Source: Owenia fusiformis
Taxonomy: Eukaryota; Annelida; Polychaeta; Sabellida; Oweniidae
Assembly (NCBI GenBank): GCA_903813345.2
Contig: CAIIXF020000001.1
Coordinates: forward strand, 14,403,915-14,467,914
DNA: 64,000 nucleotides
Direction: 5' to 3'
In this document: in pieces, positions 36,240-48,847 of the stretch
Numbering within the stretch: the stretch's first letter is position 1
Layout of the letters: every line of letters starts with the position of its first letter
The notes under the pieces: generated by a model
The model's input: only the letters and a program-made list of their open reading frames with translations
The model's database searches: none
Told to the model about the DNA's origin: nothing
Made by a program: the position numbers and the translations under genes

Positions 36240-37907
36240 TGTCAGACCTAAAGGTCAAATGTGAATGACCTTGACTTTCAAAAATAGTAGCTATAGTTGA
36301 ACGTGAATAACAACAACGACAAGGACTATGTAGTAGACAAGTTAACCAACGTTCTAAAATATTGCCCTAATTTAAGTTTCTTTGCCAACGACATTCTACG
36401 TCACGCTATTAATTTTAAAAATCCGAACAGTTTTGACATTATTTCATGATAATGTTTCAAAGGTTATATTTTATATTCCATCCAGTCAATAAAAAATGGA
36501 AAGCGTCTGTAAATTATTTAAAAGATAATATAGATATGCTGTAGATCTATAAACAAATAAGTATTACAGTTTTGTTTAGTATTAACATTTATAGTATTAA
36601 CAATAATAATTCCAGCATTTCATGATACAATTTTACCTTTAATAGCCACCGCTGCAAACAGGTGAACTATATTTATAGAAAAATATCAACATGACCGGTG
36701 CAATATTTCAGAATCGTCAACACAACAACATATACTTTTTGGACATCCTAGACTAATATCATCAGGGGAACGACAATATATCCTGGTTCAAATAACAGCC
36801 AAGGAGATCATTTTGCACATTATATTAAAATAAACAATACATGAGTTTTTACATTTGTTTTTAGTAAGAATCAACATAGTAAAGCTAGAATATTGCAAAA
36901 ACTCAAAAGTAGAACTCCACAATTCAATGGATATTTTACACCAAAAAGTAAATTAACGTGAATTGCTCTAGCTATTCGCTATGAACCTTTCACATTCGTT
37001 TGGCCCGGCTTCTTTAAATATAGCTTTATTCCATCATGCATGCAATTTTGAAAATCGACATTCCCATGTTCAGTAGATAATTGTATTTGGTCACTTTATC
37101 TTACATAAATCAATGTGTTTCTTTAGACAACATGGCAAATATCCTTTCATATTCTCAGAAACAAAGACATAATCATAGCTTCGAAAAGACAATCCAATAT
37201 ATTTAGAATAAACAGCAAGTAAATATCAAACAATTCATGTATCCTCCGCAATGGGGTTTGGATTTCAAACAGACAGTACTACGTGAATATTTTTTTGGGC
37301 TACACCCAAGTGATAGAGTTTGATCTTAGATGAACTAAGGATCATGGTACAGTGTGAAATATTGTTCCCACTCTAATTAGAAAACATGTGAGCTGTGAAA
37401 CACGCCTTAATATAGATTACCCGAGAACATAAGACGTGACGGACTTTAGTAACGTGTCCTGTTCGCACAAACGCCAAATCAATTATAGATGACCTTAGAG
37501 AAGAAATGATAGGAAGGAATTCAGACTCTACTTATCTATTAACATGATTGAAAGCTTAATGATACACGTACCTGCTATTATTGTTGCAGTATCCTTCAAT
37601 TAGGATCGAGTTACACTAAGACTCTTAAAATAAATGGGCGTGCAGGCAATTCAGACCGTTTTTGAAGAAATGTTCGAACATTAAGTAAAAAATCATTTAT
37701 AACGTCCTAGAAATAAATGGCCGGATTAGCGTAATGAACTGAATGTGTCGCATTGTATAACAGCGTGACTGAGATAAACGCCTATACAGAGAGAGTTTGT
37801 TGAATTTGAACAAAGTCAAATTTATGAAAATTCAAATTCTTGACTATCTTGCAAAAAAGAAATAAATGAACGTACAAATAACCATCTGCAACGTGTCACG
37901 AATCATT

Positions 37908-38014
37908 AGGGAGTTTACGCTTGCAACGTGAACGGAAAATATTTAAGCGATGCATTTGTATGGGCGATTGGTCGTTGGCGTTTCGATTTTATATGCAAGC
38001 TTAAACTCCCTATT
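37908..38014. repeat. Small foldback
   Basis: TTAGGGAGTTTACGCTTGCAA pairs, read in shorter pieces, with ATGCAAGCTTAAACTCCCTA about 80 bp further on. The interior has GGGCGATTGGTCGTTGGCGT, similar to the GGCG part of the family seen near 7.7 kb. Confidence 0.55.
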
Positions 38015-38719
38015 ATATTGCCGACCACGTAAATACAAATCGATTCCAAATATCTAGTAAGCCATATTCTCTAAGATTTGTTTCATGTTCCTCCTATTGT
38101 TGCGATGAACCTTTGTCTTGATTTTGTTGTAATGTCATCTTAACTTAGGATATGCCATGAGCGTACTCTCCCTTTCCATATAAAGGTAATGACTAGCCAT
38201 TATGATGTAACAAATGGCCATGTAAGCTATTATACACCTTTGATAACACGAAAAACGTTTTACCATTTACGATGAGAGAGTATGTTTCGTGCTTAAGATT
38301 GATGTTATACTTATTTTTCCGTGAAGTCAAAATGGAAAGAAAAAGCCTGGGAGCCAACAGAAAGATTGATAATGCATATTTGTATTGGATAACGTAATAC
38401 CTTACGCGTAGGTGCTTTTAGGTAACACATCATGTACGTTATTTTTATGCGCAACATATCAAAATTTCTCGCAATTCTTGTAAATTGAGAACTTGTATAT
38501 TGACGGTTCTCCCGGGATCACAGGGTGGTAGTTTTCCTACGCTCGCCGCAGAAATTCACTGATTTAATTGATCTGTGGTCGACGCACGGCTGCCGTACGA
38601 CGAATGTGTGTTAGGTAACTCTAGATCTTGTGACCAGAATTTAATCCCCAGTCCCAATAACATAATAATGATTTACCTGATTACACAATAGGATCAGTTG
38701 ACTGACGATATTTCAAAAC

Positions 38720-38953
38720 TTGGCACAAAGGCCTTTCACCCATGCGCGAAAAAACAATGATTATTCAGTGGTCCATTACGCGAAAAAACAGTGATTATTC
38801 AGTGGTCCATTATCAGATATGAACAGATGACATTCCATTGGAAAGAGGAGACAAATGGCTTCATGGTAAATCAAATAAAATTGATGTTATTATCACTACT
38901 TTTGTGGTTTAACAATGTTTTTGCTTGTTGCATTTTTATTGGGACGCACTGTA
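38720..38953. mobile_element. Partial copy of the CAGTGCGTCCC mariner-like MITE
   Basis: The right end TTGGGACGCACTGTA (to 38953) and the interior (ACATTCCATTGGAAAG, TTCATGGTAAATC, AAATTGATGT) match the complete element at 42667-43515. A 35-bp unit containing GATTATTCAGTGGTCCATTA is tandemly duplicated at about 38747-38815. The other terminus is missing. Confidence 0.7.
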
Positions 38954-41900
38954 GAGCTGCACAATAAATGATGACGTAATCAAGCTTCATATAAGTTATA
39001 CGTTATTTAAATATCTTAACGTTTTACAAGGGTCAATTTGTCTCTTCTGTTTGTGTAAGTCGGTAATATGGATTGTCACCTTGACAACCATACAATACTT
39101 GACATTTGACCTGCATAAGTACGTAGTTTTTTATTCCATATGATGCTATTTATAAAGTTTTACTCAAATATGAACTTATCAGCTTATCGGGTTCATTAGT
39201 TTCAATATAATAGCATGAAGTTATTTGAAATAGCGTGTTAGGATTGGCTGGAATCGGACACACCTTACCTAGCTATGTCTGAAAGGGGAATAATAAACAT
39301 GTTATAACTGAGATGTGAAATCTCTCTAGATGTAGATATTAAATGTTCATGGAAAAAACGATTGGGAGGGGGTCAGTACTCCCCGAAGGTCATAATATTT
39401 TACTTTCACGTAAAAACGTGAGCATGTCAATGTTTCAATCAGAGTAATGTTCCTTAATTATATTAGTCTGGACGATCACAAATTTGATGACTTTCTAAAA
39501 TCTCCAAACATAAACAAGTGAGTGACGTAGTGACGCCAGGTGATCGTGAAAATGGGACGGAGGGGGGTGGGGCAGTCAAATTTTGCTAGAAAATTCAAGA
39601 AAAACAGTCTACACACGACCTGTAATAAATACTTAAAGTCAAATCACATCTCTCATCTTACATACATATTGCTCCATCCACCCTCCGTCACCTCTCCCCT
39701 CCGCCCCATTTCAATTGTTTTCGATTATGTTTTATATAATGTTTGGAAACTTATTCTATTTAATCAGCAATGACATTAATTTAGTTATGATAACGTCACT
39801 TACAAGTTTTTATTACAGGTCGTGGAGACCATTGTTGCTTGATATATAGCAAAAACATTGGCATTTTCACGTTAGCGACGCTGCGCCTTTTTTAATAGAT
39901 CTTATATCTTAGAAACCCATTAGTTCAAAAATCCTAGAAGACCTAACATGTTTCCCCGTGTCTGCACGGGCGTAATTTTACATCTGCACGAGCGTAATTA
40001 ACGCCTACACATCCGTAAACAACCCCTGAATACTCTGGGCGGGTAAGCCAACCATAGCTAATTATTAAATGTAGTATGAGGTCCTAGGGTCAAACGTATG
40101 AGACACTCCCTATGTATATCTTGTCCTTTAGAAAAGCTCATTGCAATTCCAGGGCTTTAGGTCAACTTGACTTTCTAATATATTTTTATAGCTTACAAAA
40201 TGCCTTTTAATGACGAAAAGAGTTCTTATATAAAACTGTATAATCATGATTCTCCATTAATGACATTAATGTAGTTAGGGGGATAAACTGATGAATTCTA
40301 AGAGAAAACCTTACAAAAATAGTTGCATGGAACTAATCTTATTCGGATCCATGTATAGAATTATTCAATTAGAACATACGTCATTCAAATCCATGATAAG
40401 CCCCAGGCCGTAAACAAAGCCCCAGACCGTAAACAAAGTAAAGTCCACGTATTTAGGGATCGATTTTCATGGTGAGGAATTCGATTTGAATTATAGGTCA
40501 AAACCATGATTATTTCGAGTCCTTTTTATAAAAATAACAAACAGGAAATAATGAGTAACACATGTCAAATGATTATTCATGTTTCTACCTTATTTTGCCC
40601 TGAAAATGTTTGAGATGAAACTTAACTCCAAAATACACATACTATGATAATATAAATATTTTGAGGGTGTTTTGATTTTGAATCTTCATTTAATAGGGCA
40701 AATACTATCACTGGTTTTTGAGCGTAAAAAGTCCAATCATTCTGGTTTGGTAGAGCACTGACTTTACACTAGCGACGATTAAAAAAATCATCAAAGTCCA
40801 AAACCAAATTTCCGAAATGCCGATACTTTCGATTGGCATACTTAAGGAGGGGAGTGAAGGGATATTTTGCAACCTGCTGCGTTATTTGATTCTTGTCATC
40901 CGAAATAAATACAATGTTTGAACACGTTCCTCTGGGCGATCCTAGACACTATTACGTGAAGAGTGACGACACACTATTGAGCAGGTGTATTAGTCGGTTA
41001 TACACTTATTAAAAAGTCAATGTAAGGAAGAAATTAGCTAAAATGGCCTTTGGGCTATCAATAAAGCAGTTTCATTTTGAATTAGCCTAGATGTATCTTA
41101 TATCTTTAATAAATCATGAACATGCTTATATTGTGCAGTACTTCATATAAATTACAATATTTCGTGATAGGTTAAGTTCTACTATTCAGTGATTAGCCGT
41201 ATCGCAGATTGATTCACTGCTAATGACTACTGATCTTTACTATTAGTCCAAGAGGACGTAATGTATCATTAAAAGTTGTTTCTAGTCTTTAAAAAGCTAA
41301 CCGACAATATTGTTTTCGAATGACAAACATGCAAAAATAACACCTGCATGGATGCTTGTATCTATGAGTATTCTGTTAGTGATTTTACAGATCTGATGCA
41401 TAAGTGATCTTACTGACCTCAAAAGCAACTTCCATGGTAGCTATTCATTTTATTGGCGTGTCCTTATATCTAAATATGAAATGATGTAAGTTAATTATGG
41501 GTAGATAACAGTCCATTTGCTCATATTCCGATTGGGCAATCATTTTGGTTTATAATTCGGATTAGATATATCTGAATTATTTCTCATTAAAAAAATGTTG
41601 AACAAGCCAACATCTTGCAAAAAGCTCACTTGAAACTAGTAAATGATTTCAGCTGTCAAATACGTAAACGAATACACACCGTCATCGAATTAAGATAATA
41701 AGTCGTTTGGGATTCAATTATTAAATTTACAGTACTCAAAGAGAATACTGATGATAAGGTGAACTTATGGTGCGTTAAAAAAGATAAGTACTGTGATCCA
41801 TTTATTGCTTATTCTTATATTTTCACTGTCGCCCACAACATGCACAATACAAGTATAAAAGTTGTTCGAAGCGAATTTTACTTCATTAAAGAAATTAAGC

Positions 41901-42666
41901 ACATGATTCAATGCTTTGCCCAAATCCAATAGGTTAATGTTTAATGATGGTATATAATATAATTTAGTGAGCATCACTCACAAAGCATTATCAAGAGTTA
42001 TGTGCTTATATTAATCCTAGGACATTGTTACAGAAATGTAGATATAAAAATATCTAGAAATTAGACCACATCTCTCTGAAACGACAACAGTTTGCTCAAA
42101 TTTTACCATCCTCGTGTTGTACCTACCCTTTGCATTCGTTTGACTTCACTTCTTAAAAGAGTGTAGTTTAACTAGACTCTGCACGCAGGGTATGTTGTAC
42201 CTTAACCCGCGCGTTCAACTGCCACACTTAATTTGGTACGTGCCCTGCCTTAACACAGATTCGAGATGAGAATAGATTTTAACGGATGTTGCTTAAAATA
42301 GTTATAATGTAGTTACTAACGTCAGGGACTCCTATTGTGACGGACAAGAGGCACAAAGGTATTAACAAGAATGACTAGCTGAGAATAATTAATTACCCAG
42401 TGCATATTTTGTTTAATATAGACATAAAGAGCCATGGAAGGCCGATATATAATCATTTTTCCTTTACAAACATATTACAGATTGTAATGGATATTATTTC
42501 AATAATTTACCAGTAAATAATGTAGAAATTACACACTAACGTGATAACTCAAAGAAAATGTCATATTAATTAAGAGCTATGAGGCTTTTACGATGTATAG
42601 TAAAGAAAACATTTTGTCAAACGAACGAATTGAATATCTGTAATTTCATGACATATACAAGTTGTA

Positions 42667-43515
42667 TACAGTGCGCCCCTAAAAAAACGTAACAAGCAAA
42701 AACATGGTAAAATCACAAAACTAGTTATAATGACATCAATTTCATTTAGTTTACCATGAAGCCTCCTCTTTCCAATGATATGCCATTTGTTCATATGCGA
42801 TCATACACCACTGAATAATCATTGTTTCTTCGCGCATGGGTGAAAAGGCCTCTGAGCCAAGTTGTTAATATCCCCAATCAACTGATCCTTATTGTGCAAT
42901 CAGGTAAATCATTATGTAATTGGGGCTGGGAATTAAATTCTGATCAAAAGACTTACATAACACTTGTTTCAGATTTTGATTGGATTGACATAACAAACAT
43001 GGAAAAAGAAGTGGCATTAACAGTAGTCAGTTAAGTCCCAATCATTGTCATCTAATGAAAGATTACTTTCCATGCCCATTCACATGGCCACCATTTCTCT
43101 ACACACAGATTTGCTCGTCTCTCTATGTAAGGGGCACCTCTGAATCATCTGTGGACTCTGGCAGAGAGCAGCAACCTCATTGGTAATTCTCTGTTAACTG
43201 TTGCAATGTCTAAAACTTGGTCCAGAGCAGATTTTGGCCCGTTATGCAAAAGGAATGATTATTCAGGGGTCTGTGGTCGTATATGAATAAATGACATACC
43301 ATTGGAAAGTGTAGACATGTGGATTCATGGTAAACTAAACAAAATTGATGTAATCATCACTGGTTTTGTCATCATGATAAACCATGCCATCTCAAATCTT
43401 CTCAGCCCTGAGATGTTTCAGGTGAAACAGAAAGATGCTATGAGTATCAGAATGGGTTTTGTGGTTTATACAATGTTTTTATTTGTTGCGTTTTTTGTTT
43501 TTGGGACGCACTGTA
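42667..43515. mobile_element. Mariner-like MITE, 849 bp
   Basis: TACAGTGCGCCCCTAAAAAA at 42667 and the inverted TTTTTGGGACGCACTGTA ending at 43515 have TA at both ends. The arms continue for over 150 bp (TTCATGGTAAACTAAA and its complement). The predicted short ORFs inside are by-products. It lies 74 bp upstream of the LINE insertion. Confidence 0.8.
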
Positions 43516-43586
43516 TAAATGTAGAGTTGATTTGATATTTGTTTTTCTCAATTAAAGAATTAGCTCTTTAAAGATTACAACATGTA

Positions 43587-46500
43587 ATGATTCAAAATGA
43601 ACGTTTTATTTTGACAAACATTTACGGGCCGACAATTGATCAAGAGAAATTACCCTTTTGGACTAATATTGCCCAAAAGATTGAAAACCCGACACGAGAA
43701 AATACACGTTTAATAATAGGAGGAGACTTTAATGTCATATTTGACGAAAATCTTGACAGAAAGGGCGGGAATCATAAAGTAAACAAACCTGTAATAGACT
43801 TTTTTAATGAGTTCAAATTGAATTTAGATTTAATTGATATTTATAGGGTTCGTAATCCAGACGTAAAAAGATTTACATGGCGACAAAAAAAACTAGCAAT
43901 AATGAGTAGACTGGATATATGGTTATGTTCGGATGACCTTCAAAATGATATTGAAAAGGTGGATATTGACACTGGTATTCTTTCTGATCACTCTCCAATA
44001 ACTCTTAATTTAAATAATCTTCATATCAAAAGAGGTCCAAGTCATTGGAGATATAATAACAGCCTATCAAAAGATAAAGATTTTGAATCCGAATTAATTC
44101 AAAATATTGAAATATGGTCAAATGAGTCAAAAGATCTCAAGGATAAACGAGTTGTTTGGGACTTCATAAAATATAAAATTAGAGAGTTTTCAATTAAATT
44201 TTCTAAACAAAAGGCAAAAGCTAGAAGAAAATGTAGACAAGATCTTGAAAATAAACTGATAAAATTACAAGAGCAACTTGATAATAGCCCCAATGATATG
44301 GCCATTAAAAATGAATTTTACAAATGTCAATTTGAGCTTGAAAATATATTTGAGTATATTACACAGGGAGAACTGATTAGATCAAGATCGCAAAACTTTA
44401 TTGAGGGCGAAAAAGGTACAAAATATTTTTTGCAACTTGAAAAGAAAAATGCTGCAAAAAACAGTATAACACAACTTAAAAATGCAAAGGGTGATATAGT
44501 TGAAGATTTTTCAACTGTTCAGAGAAACATTTTAGACTTTTATAAAAATCTGTATTCCAAAAGTAACGCAAAAGTTGACGACAATAATGCAAATAAATTT
44601 TTTAAAAATGTTAACATTCATAAATTGTCCGATAAGGATAAATTATCAATGGAGTCCCAAATAACAATCGAAGAATGCTTCAAGACAATGCAAACGTTTC
44701 AATTAAATAAGTCTCCGGGAAGCGATGGACTGACAATAGAATTTTATATTTTCTTTTGGAATAATATAAAGAACTTTTTTATCGAGGCAATGAATTTTAC
44801 TTTCACTAAAAAAGAAATGTCAGCATCTCAAAGAGAAATATTAATGAAACTTATTCCAAAAAAAGGTAGAGATGCTCTATTTTTGAAAAATCAAAGACCT
44901 ATTTCCCTTATTAATGTCGATGCAAAAATAATAGCTAAAGTAATTTATAAAAGAATTGAAGCTTTTTTGGATAAATTGATACAATCAGATCAAGCTGCAT
45001 TTGTGAAAGATAGACATATGGCCGAAATAGCAAGACTCATTGAAGATTCGATATTTTATACAAATGATAGAAACACAGATGGCGCTCTAATCGCAATTGA
45101 TTTCCTCAAAGCTTTTGACTCATTAAACCATGATTTCCTCTTTCAAGCATCAGAAACATTTAATTTTGGTGACTATATCAAATCTTGGATTAAAATACTT
45201 TATACTAACATACATGCCAAAGTTATGAATTTAGGATTTAGTGGAGAACAATTTAATATTGAAAGGGGTATTAAGCAAGGAGATCCTTTGTCCCCCATAC
45301 TGTTTATTCTCTCAGTAGAGTTTCTGGCACAAGCAATTAGAGATGATCATTCAATCAAAGGAATCAAAATTGGGGAAGATAAGGAGATAAAACTTAGTAT
45401 TTACGCAGATGACATGACACTTTTTGTAAGAGATAAAGAATCTGTACACCAAGCTATGAGAGTGCTAAAAGACTTTGAAAAATGTAGTGGGTTGAAAACT
45501 AATTTAGAAAAAACTGAACTCTTCACTATTGGCAAATCAAAAAATGAAACTTGGGAAATTGGTGCACTTAAACAGGTTAGAGAAATAAAAGTTTTGGGTG
45601 TTTTCTTTAACCATGATGAAACCAAGAAATATGAGCAAAATTTTAGAGTCGTGATAAATCACTTAAAACAAACTCTTAACCTGTGGAAAACTAGACAACT
45701 AACAATAATAGGGAAAATACAAATTGTGAAAACATTTGGGTTATCAAAATTCAATTTTATTTGTTCGGTCATAGATACACCAGATAGATACCTTAAAGAA
45801 ATCAATGATATTGTGTTTAAATTTTTATGGAATGGCAGGGATAAAATTAAGAGGAAATCATTAATTTCCGACTTCAAAGAAGGGGGCTTAAGAATGAGTG
45901 ATTTAAAAACAAAAATTAAAAGTGCCCAACTAAAGTGGGTTCAGAAATTAATTAAAGATACAAACAAGAATTCTCCATGGACTGTCATTCCAAATTATTA
46001 CCTTCGTCAAAAAGGGGGCTTATTTGTATTGAATTGCAAGTATGATATAACTAAATTGAATATTGATATTCCAAAGTATTATAAACACATGCTTCAAACA
46101 TTTATTGAATTGCCTCGTTCACAAACTGATATACCAGAGGAAATAATATGGAATAACAAAACAATCACGATACAAAATAAATCACTCTTCTGGATAGAAT
46201 TTTTCAATAGAGGCATAATAAAAATTAAAGATTTATTTATAGATGGATCAATTAAAACATGGCACCAGATTAAGGTACAAACAGGTCTATCTGATGTATA
46301 CATGCTGAAATGGTTTGGAATTTTAAAAGCCATCCCAAGAACTTGGCTTATAAGAAATAATATATTTGAAAATAATGTCAATTTAGATGTAAAACACTGT
46401 AATTTTGATATTGTACATGGAAAAAATATATATCAGTTTAACAAATGTACATCAAAATTATTTTATTCTATTTTATTGTCGCACATTGTTGAACAACCAA

Positions 46501-46979
46501 CAGCGAAAGGAAAGCTTAGTATAAAATATGAATTAAACGAAGAAGACTGGAATTTTTACTATACTTATTATCATTACATTTTAACGTATTCTAAACACAG
46601 GGCTTTTCAATTTAAACTTATAAATTGCATTTTATATACAAATAATGATCTATTTAAATATAATGTAATACAATCGCCGATGTGCGAATTCTGTCATACT
46701 GCATTTGAAACGATTGATCACTTGTTTTATCTTTGTGAATATACAAATCAGTTTTGGAACAGTGTTAAGCAACACATTTTGAAAAAACTCAAATATTTTG
46801 ATTTAAACAATGTGCTCTTTGGCTCAAAAAAATGGAGCAAATACGAAAATATGATTATAATTATTGCAAAATACTTCTTGTATAATCAAAAAATGCTACA
46901 AGAACTACCAGTGTACAAAAAATTCGAAATGTATTTAAAATACTGTAAAGAAAATGATAATAAGATATGGAATGAATGA
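43587..46979 (+). CDS. LINE ORF2 (endonuclease part, reverse transcriptase, zinc knuckle), 5'-truncated
   Basis: 1130 codons without a stop. Residues 1-140 are the C-terminal half of an APE-type endonuclease (GGDFN at 45-49, SDHSP at 133-137); the N-terminal catalytic half is absent. The reverse transcriptase follows with QRPISLINVDAKI (436-448), AIDFLKAFD (503-511), GIKQGDPLSP (561-570) and the YADD catalytic box (606-609). Near the end is a C-x2-C-x8-H-x4-C knuckle (C1033, C1036, H1045, C1050). This layout is that of L1/Tx1-group LINEs. The apparent ATG lies in the target duplication, not in the element, so the real protein started further upstream and no functional product is expected. Confidence 0.93.
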   Translation: MIQNERFILTNIYGPTIDQEKLPFWTNIAQKIENPTRENTRLIIGGDFNVIFDENLDRKGGNHKVNKPVIDFFNEFKLNLDLIDIYRVRNPDVKRFTWRQKKLAIMSRLDIWLCSDDLQNDIEKVDIDTGILSDHSPITLNLNNLHIKRGPSHWRYNNSLSKDKDFESELIQNIEIWSNESKDLKDKRVVWDFIKYKIREFSIKFSKQKAKARRKCRQDLENKLIKLQEQLDNSPNDMAIKNEFYKCQFELENIFEYITQGELIRSRSQNFIEGEKGTKYFLQLEKKNAAKNSITQLKNAKGDIVEDFSTVQRNILDFYKNLYSKSNAKVDDNNANKFFKNVNIHKLSDKDKLSMESQITIEECFKTMQTFQLNKSPGSDGLTIEFYIFFWNNIKNFFIEAMNFTFTKKEMSASQREILMKLIPKKGRDALFLKNQRPISLINVDAKIIAKVIYKRIEAFLDKLIQSDQAAFVKDRHMAEIARLIEDSIFYTNDRNTDGALIAIDFLKAFDSLNHDFLFQASETFNFGDYIKSWIKILYTNIHAKVMNLGFSGEQFNIERGIKQGDPLSPILFILSVEFLAQAIRDDHSIKGIKIGEDKEIKLSIYADDMTLFVRDKESVHQAMRVLKDFEKCSGLKTNLEKTELFTIGKSKNETWEIGALKQVREIKVLGVFFNHDETKKYEQNFRVVINHLKQTLNLWKTRQLTIIGKIQIVKTFGLSKFNFICSVIDTPDRYLKEINDIVFKFLWNGRDKIKRKSLISDFKEGGLRMSDLKTKIKSAQLKWVQKLIKDTNKNSPWTVIPNYYLRQKGGLFVLNCKYDITKLNIDIPKYYKHMLQTFIELPRSQTDIPEEIIWNNKTITIQNKSLFWIEFFNRGIIKIKDLFIDGSIKTWHQIKVQTGLSDVYMLKWFGILKAIPRTWLIRNNIFENNVNLDVKHCNFDIVHGKNIYQFNKCTSKLFYSILLSHIVEQPTAKGKLSIKYELNEEDWNFYYTYYHYILTYSKHRAFQFKLINCILYTNNDLFKYNVIQSPMCEFCHTAFETIDHLFYLCEYTNQFWNSVKQHILKKLKYFDLNNVLFGSKKWSKYENMIIIIAKYFLYNQKMLQELPVYKKFEMYLKYCKENDNKIWNE

Positions 46980-47092
46980 AGAAGGATGTGTGTAAAATGG
47001 AGTGAATGTGTAAAATATACTTTGTAAGAATATATTACAGAAGTCAATATGTTTTTAAATAAATTTTAAAAATTAAAAAAAAAAAAAAAAAA
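43590..47092 (+). mobile_element. Young, 5'-truncated L1/Tx1-type LINE insertion
   Basis: The insertion is bounded by the 8-bp direct repeat ATGTAATG (43582-43589 and 47093-47100), which is its target duplication. It ends with AATAAA (47058-47063) and a poly(A) run to 47092. The 5' end is truncated inside the endonuclease domain. It is antisense to the host GPCR gene. The open frame and exact duplication indicate a recent insertion. Confidence 0.92.
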
Positions 47093-47571
47093 ATGTAATG
47101 TTTTGACATAAATTGAAAATACCTACCTGGCTATATATTGCACACATATTTAAGAATTTCAATTCGTCGACGAACATATCATTCTTAACAATGATAATGT
47201 GGTAAAGGAAAAACCAATGACAAAGATATTTCATTCATATTCATATATTTTTGCGTATATATATATCTTTTGCGTATTTGTTGGCGTAATTAGGCGCAAC
47301 ATACGAGGATTGCCAAACTAGGATGGTGTTTCTACGTTCTACGTATACTTTCACCCTGGGTTCGAAAACGTAAATCTCTCATCCTTCACCACAGGGGAAA
47401 GCATAAATGTTTTTGAATACTCATGAACATGAAAATGGCCTTTCAAAACTTTGTTAACTTTCCCTGGCCTTACAAATTGAAAATACGATGCCAATACTCC
47501 AGAGGGCGCTGTTGAAAAGGTACAAGAGAAAAAATCTTAGCTTGTATTCGCAAATGCAACTAACGGCTAGC

Positions 47572-47693
47572 GGCTACCGGATTAACTTGCTATTTTATGA
47601 CCAACTCATTTAAATATGAATGGAATAATGGCAGGTACTATTCATATTTAAATGAGTTGGTCATAAAATAGTAATCTAATCCGGTAGCCGGAA
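47572..47693. repeat. Near-perfect 122-bp hairpin
   Basis: Arms of about 50 bp (GCTACCGGATTA...TTTATGACCAACTCATTTAAATA and inverse) surround a loop of about 20 bases. Only one or two mismatches are apparent (ACTTGC against GTAATC). It could be a tiny foldback transposon. The ends CGGCTACCGG and CCGGTAGCCG are themselves inverted. Confidence 0.8.
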
Positions 47694-48461
47694 TATTCAT
47701 ATGAAAGAACAATGACGCCTTTTGATGACGGATGTTTTATACTGAAGTGTAACAATCTATCAGGCAGTCTATCTATCTTTATCTTCACTTTGATTTCACA
47801 ATTTTCATGTCACGAAAGTTCCAATCACAATGAAATTCCTTTTTATGGCGGACAAGCATGTTTCTAAAACGTCTTTCTTTGTCGGAGTCATTGTTCTCTG
47901 TTCCTCCATTCACTGCATCTTAATATCAAGACTACACGGAAAGCTTCCGTCACTAGATATTGCTAATGACTAAGTGGAATGTCTACCGTATTATGAGTTA
48001 GCGAGTGTTTATATGGTTTTAATGAACAATTAGTTTATGGATCAATGGATGTTAGACAAGTCCTAGAGGTGAACTTGACGAGGTTTTACAATTATCACTT
48101 GTTGTTGATATCGAGACACAGACTAGGACGTCCTATTGTCAATGTAATATCATATAACATTGACAATACGAGGCATATTTTGATTTTGATTAATTCTTGT
48201 TCTTGAGATTACTGTTGAAATATAATGAAAAAGTATAAAACGAAGACTTGCGAGTCAGACCTCCTTCACCTGAAATGATGCACTATTGATATATATATGT
48301 ATACGCATTAACACATGCGGACTATCATTGCGCGGACTGTAGCTGTTCAAATGAAAGTTGAAACCCCCCTCTTCAATGAAATTAATGGCGCAATTTGTGT
48401 TAAAAAGGTGAGGGTCTAACATGCTAACGGAGATTCACCAGTCACAAAGTTGAATAATTAA

Positions 48462-48847
48462 CCCTTTCATCATCAAGGGATAAATTGTGAGAATAAATTA
48501 TGATTTCTAAATAACGATTTTTATTATTTAAACGTCCAATGTAACAGATATACTACACTAGGATGATATATGAAACAATTGGTTAGCTTTTTAATAAGGC
48601 GGGGGTTAACGCTAAAGGTGACATGAGCACGTATTTATCGAATTGTCGCCAGGTCCACGCACGTCATTACAATTGGTCTCATTCGACAGAATCCAAGATT
48701 CTTATCTCCAAGGTCAATGTGTACTGCATATATTAGTCTAAATATTTTCTTATGTTGCAAGTCATATTCTGTCTTGTTATTAGCGTCTATACTAGATTTG
48801 AAATTATTTTTGATTTTACATAAAATGATCCCTTGGGGATGAAAGGG
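48462..48847. mobile_element. piggyBac-like MITE with TTAA target sites
   Basis: The inverted ends CCCTTTCATCATCAAGGGAT and (right end, reverse complement) CCCTTTCATCCCCAAGGGAT start with CCC and are flanked by TTAA on both sides (48458-48461 and 48848-48851). That combination is diagnostic of piggyBac-type insertion. Length is 386 bp, with no ORF. Confidence 0.8.
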
